Shown: one piece after another, positions 61,101 to 64,000 of the stretch | Layout: the number at the start of each line of letters is the position of its first letter | Numbering within the stretch: position 1 is the stretch's first letter | Notes under the pieces: generated by a model | Database searches by the model: none | The model's input: the letters and a program-made list of their open reading frames with translations, nothing else | Told to the model about the DNA's origin: nothing | NCBI RefSeq assembly: GCF_964204645.1 | Contig: NC_134028.1 | Span: 22,420,153 to 22,484,152 of the forward strand | Reading direction: 5' to 3' | Length of the DNA: 64,000 nucleotides | Source: Tubulanus polymorphus | Lineage: Eukaryota > Nemertea > Palaeonemertea > Tubulaniformes > Tubulanidae | Translations under genes and position numbers: made by a program

Positions 61101-61942
61101 CCACCAAGGCGTATTTGAATATGCTTATACACTTATACTTTTTAAGAAATATCCCGAAGCTTCGGATTCTAATGTTCGAAATCCGTCCGATATCGCAACT
61201 TCGTCTAAAGATCGTTAATCGTCTAAAGATTCGTTACTACGTATTAAGTCGGTTCGAACGCGAATATGCGTTGTGTGATCGCGGTGATGACTAGAGCTCT
61301 CGCGCGTAACTGCAACACTGAACGCAAGCGCTCGCAACAGACCGTTACATCAGTTAGCCGCGGCGAACCTTCGTCTAGATATGACGTTAGTGCTCCTACC
61401 GATGGGCGATCATTTTCGACCTCGAAGAAGTTAATAATCGTAGTTGTGTATAGATAACAAAGCCGTTCTCGATCCTCGTCTCATGAGAAATGATAATAAG
61501 AAAAAATGTCTGTATATGAAACGAAGAATGCTTATGGGTGAAGATATCGATATCGGTATCTTTCATAGCGTCCCGATATATCAATCATATGTAATCATGC
61601 TGATATATCACTCGTGGTTAAATAATAGACACTACATTCCAACCCCAGAACACTAAAAATGATGAAATGTGGAGCCGCTGTGTCCGAACTAGAAGTATAG
61701 GTTATTTACGCGCAAACTGGTGACGAGGTGCCCAAAGATACAGGCACTATATTGCTGTGCAAAATACGACGCACGCAACGATGACGTACAACACCGAATT
61801 GTTGAAATATTCATTCCCCCTCCCAAAAAATATGGGCATCATAGCATCAAATGGTGACGTAAATATGTACAACGGGCGAACCAAAGAATATATGGCTTGA
61901 TTTATTCAAAATACTGACGGAGTCAGACTCTACTGGGTCCCA
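58113..61942. other. No gene recognised
   Basis: Contains a CAA run (58949-58972) and a CA run (59442-59462). Frames are short and without domains. Confidence 0.5.
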
Positions 61943-62083
61943 GGGGCCGGTTGCATAGTCATGGCTTAGACTTAAGACCAGTCTAAGACCAACTTGGTTC
62001 TATAGCCAATCTAACAACTTAAGACCAGTCTTACGATTTAAGACCACTTTTGGACTGAAGTCACGACTGTGCAACTGGCCCCG
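61943..62083 (-). repeat. Palindromic family A, copy 1 of a three-copy cluster (reversed)
   Basis: GGGGCCGGTTGCATAGTCAT to GTGCAACTGGCCCCGGG; the interior reads inverse to the next two copies. Confidence 0.85.
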
Positions 62084-62121
62084 GGAGAACTAGGAAAACG
62101 TGGTACCTTTTTTTGAAAACT

Positions 62122-62262
62122 GGGCCCAGTTGCACAGACGTCACTTAAGTCCAAAAGTGGTCTCAACTCTTAAGACTGGCCACAGGTTGTTAGAATTGGC
62201 TTCAGAACTGAGTTGGTCTTAGACTGGTCCTAAATATAAGCCATGGATGTGCAACCGGCCCT
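62122..62262 (+). repeat. Palindromic family A, copy 2
   Basis: GGGCCCAGTTGCACAGACGT to GTGCAACCGGCCCT, with AACTCTTAAGACTGGCCACA inside. Confidence 0.85.
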
Positions 62263-62380
62263 CAGGGCCAAGTTTCACAAACAAGTTAAACTCAAATTTT
62301 TGGTGTAATTGCCATTGGTTAGTTCATGTTTTCAATGAGGACAACGATTCAAACATTTTCGTGAAACCGGGCCGGGCCCA

Positions 62381-62516
62381 GGGGCCAGTTGCACAGTCGT
62401 GACTTAAGTCCATAATTGGTCTTAGATCTTAAGACTGGTCGTTGTTAGATTGGCTATAGAACGAAGTTAGTCTTAGACTGGTCTTAAGTCTAAGCCATGA
62501 CTATGCAACTGGCCCC
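62381..62516 (+). repeat. Palindromic family A, copy 3
   Basis: GGGGCCAGTTGCACAGTCGT to CTATGCAACTGGCCCC; the cleanest ends in the window. Between copies 2 and 3 lies another small palindrome (AAGTTTCACAAACAAG / TTCGTGAAACCGGGCC). Confidence 0.88.
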
Positions 62517-62704
62517 CTGGTGTTTAAATTCGGGGTATCCAATCTAAGAAAATCGAGGTATATTATACCCTTGGGTACCGCTGGTTTTTGACTGTTCCAG
62601 CATGATATATATTTACAATGATCACCTTACAACTGTAAGATCGTCCCATCCTCTCCCGAAAATAATAATGATTAATAATAAATCATTAATTCGTAAATAA
62701 AGAA

Positions 62705-62730
62705 TAATAATAATAATAATAATAATAGAA
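62705..62730. repeat. AAT microsatellite
   Basis: Eight AAT units. Confidence 0.85.
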
Positions 62731-63171
62731 ATAATGACCGAACACGCGTACTATTGAACTATGACGTAGTTTTTACGTGAGGAACAGACGGCGTTTTAAT
62801 TAACGGCTATTGATGACTAGAAACGATCGCGTTATTCACACGACATAGCGTGTGAGGGTAACACGAAACGGTTAACAATACACCGCGGCTCGTCCACCAG
62901 GACTGACTGATTGATTGATTCGGACGTACACATACATCCATTCGCGTTCGGGTTATCGATATCCGAGATTCGATTACCGGCGACATCGGTTGTTCATCGC
63001 TACACGCATCTTATGAGCGTAAAACGCATTAGAGGCACATTTCGTTAAAAAAACATCTGATCTGTTAATAGGCCCGTCATAGGCCATATATACTATGATA
63101 AATGATTCGGACCATGTTAGACAAAAGATGAGACACTCAATATTCACAATGATCTCTTTTTACTTAGCACG

Positions 63172-63368
63172 GAAACGCCATGTTAGAAACTGTTTCGAAC
63201 GCCATGTGAGAATTAACTGTTTCGAACGCCATGTTAAAATCAACTTTTCGAACGCCTTGTTAAAATTAACTGTTTTGAACGCCACGTTAAAATCATTTTT
63301 TCGAACGCCATGTTAAAATCAACTTTTCGAACGCCATGTTTATAAGTCAACTTTTCGAAAGCCATGTC
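63172..63368. repeat. 26-28-bp minisatellite
   Basis: Eight units of TTTCGAACGCCATGTTAAAA type; core GAACGCC starts step by 27, 26, 27, 26, 26 and 28 bases. Confidence 0.9.
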
Positions 63369-64000
63369 AATACATCACATACCGTTTCAACGTAGTTTTC
63401 TACATGTTGTAACGCGCTCCCCTTATGGCAATGCAAAAACCAGCCTTTAGTTTAGACCTGGCGTTTTCGAGTTAGGTAACACAAAATTGTTGGAAATCAC
63501 GCGTTTTGTTTTTCTTAGAAATTTCACCCGAATCAGCAATCACTCGCTACGTATATGAACCGTTTAATCATGCAATCAGACGGTCGATTAATCATTGCGA
63601 TGGGAATATAATAGCCTGTTCTTAAAATATAATTCCAGCCAGCAATAGAAAGATGCAATTGATATCGAGAGGAGGGAATAAATTTAAAGCCTAAAGCTAT
63701 TTACGCGCGGTAGTTGTAACTGCGTAAAGTCTACAGCGCGACCGTGACATCCGCAATACCCGTGATCCGCCGCCATTAATTATAGTATTTGCGCCGTATT
63801 TTAAGCCGAATGAAATTCTTCGATAGATAATAAAACACAAGCCGCAGAACAAGACAACAAAAAACGAAGAAAATATCGTCAATAACCGCACGTCGAACAG
63901 ACGCGAGATATGATTTACGTGTCTGTTCTATACGGCAAAATCGATACGTTTCTCAGCGCGATTATTTTTCGTCTCGAGTTTAATAGAAATCCACTCTTAT
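63369..64000. other. No gene recognised
   Basis: A minus-strand frame at 63697-63891 opens with a hydrophobic run but begins at GTG, not ATG, and has no other support. Confidence 0.45.

Overview
The window is eukaryotic nuclear DNA from an invertebrate animal. Coding sequence is cut into short exons with GT-AG introns, intergenic space is large, and there are poly(A) signals of AATAAA type and many short foldback elements, tRNA-like SINE pieces and non-LTR retrotransposon tails. The genes and repeats would fit a marine lophotrochozoan (mollusc, annelid, brachiopod or similar), but the species cannot be named from sequence alone.

Two genes are well supported, and they point at each other. On the + strand, about 7.7-21.2 kb, sixteen shared exons plus two alternative last exons encode an ionotropic glutamate receptor subunit resembling the delta (GluD) branch. 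It has an amino-terminal domain, S1, M1, pore loop M2, M3, S2, M4 and a short tail. The signal-peptide exon was not found and may lie upstream of the window. The subunit is odd at two functional places: Ala-Thr replaces the usual Gln/Asn at the pore Q/R position, and several glutamate-contact residues are replaced in the ligand pocket. Its 3' UTR carries a palindromic element and ends at an AATAAA near 22.2 kb.

On the - strand, 56.5 kb down to 24.4 kb, four coding exons encode a rhodopsin-class peptide G-protein coupled receptor with all seven helices. Intron 1 is about 23.9 kb and is filled with mobile-element debris. The receptor has DRF instead of DRY, a glycosylated N-terminus, a Cys-Cys pair after helix 8 and a long C-tail whose last exon is less certain. 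A 16-codon upstream ORF ends overlapping its start codon.

The rest is accessory: at least two families of palindromic elements in several copies, one copy interrupted by a TIR element with a TTA target duplication and another by a truncated non-LTR retrotransposon with a 7-bp duplication. There are also a 74-bp-arm hairpin, several minisatellites, a GCA-rich array with periods that are multiples of 18, SINE heads, and simple repeats. One isolated signal-peptide-like exon (25901-25980, +) may belong to an unrecognised third gene. No bacterial-type operon, CRISPR array, rRNA or intact tRNA was seen.
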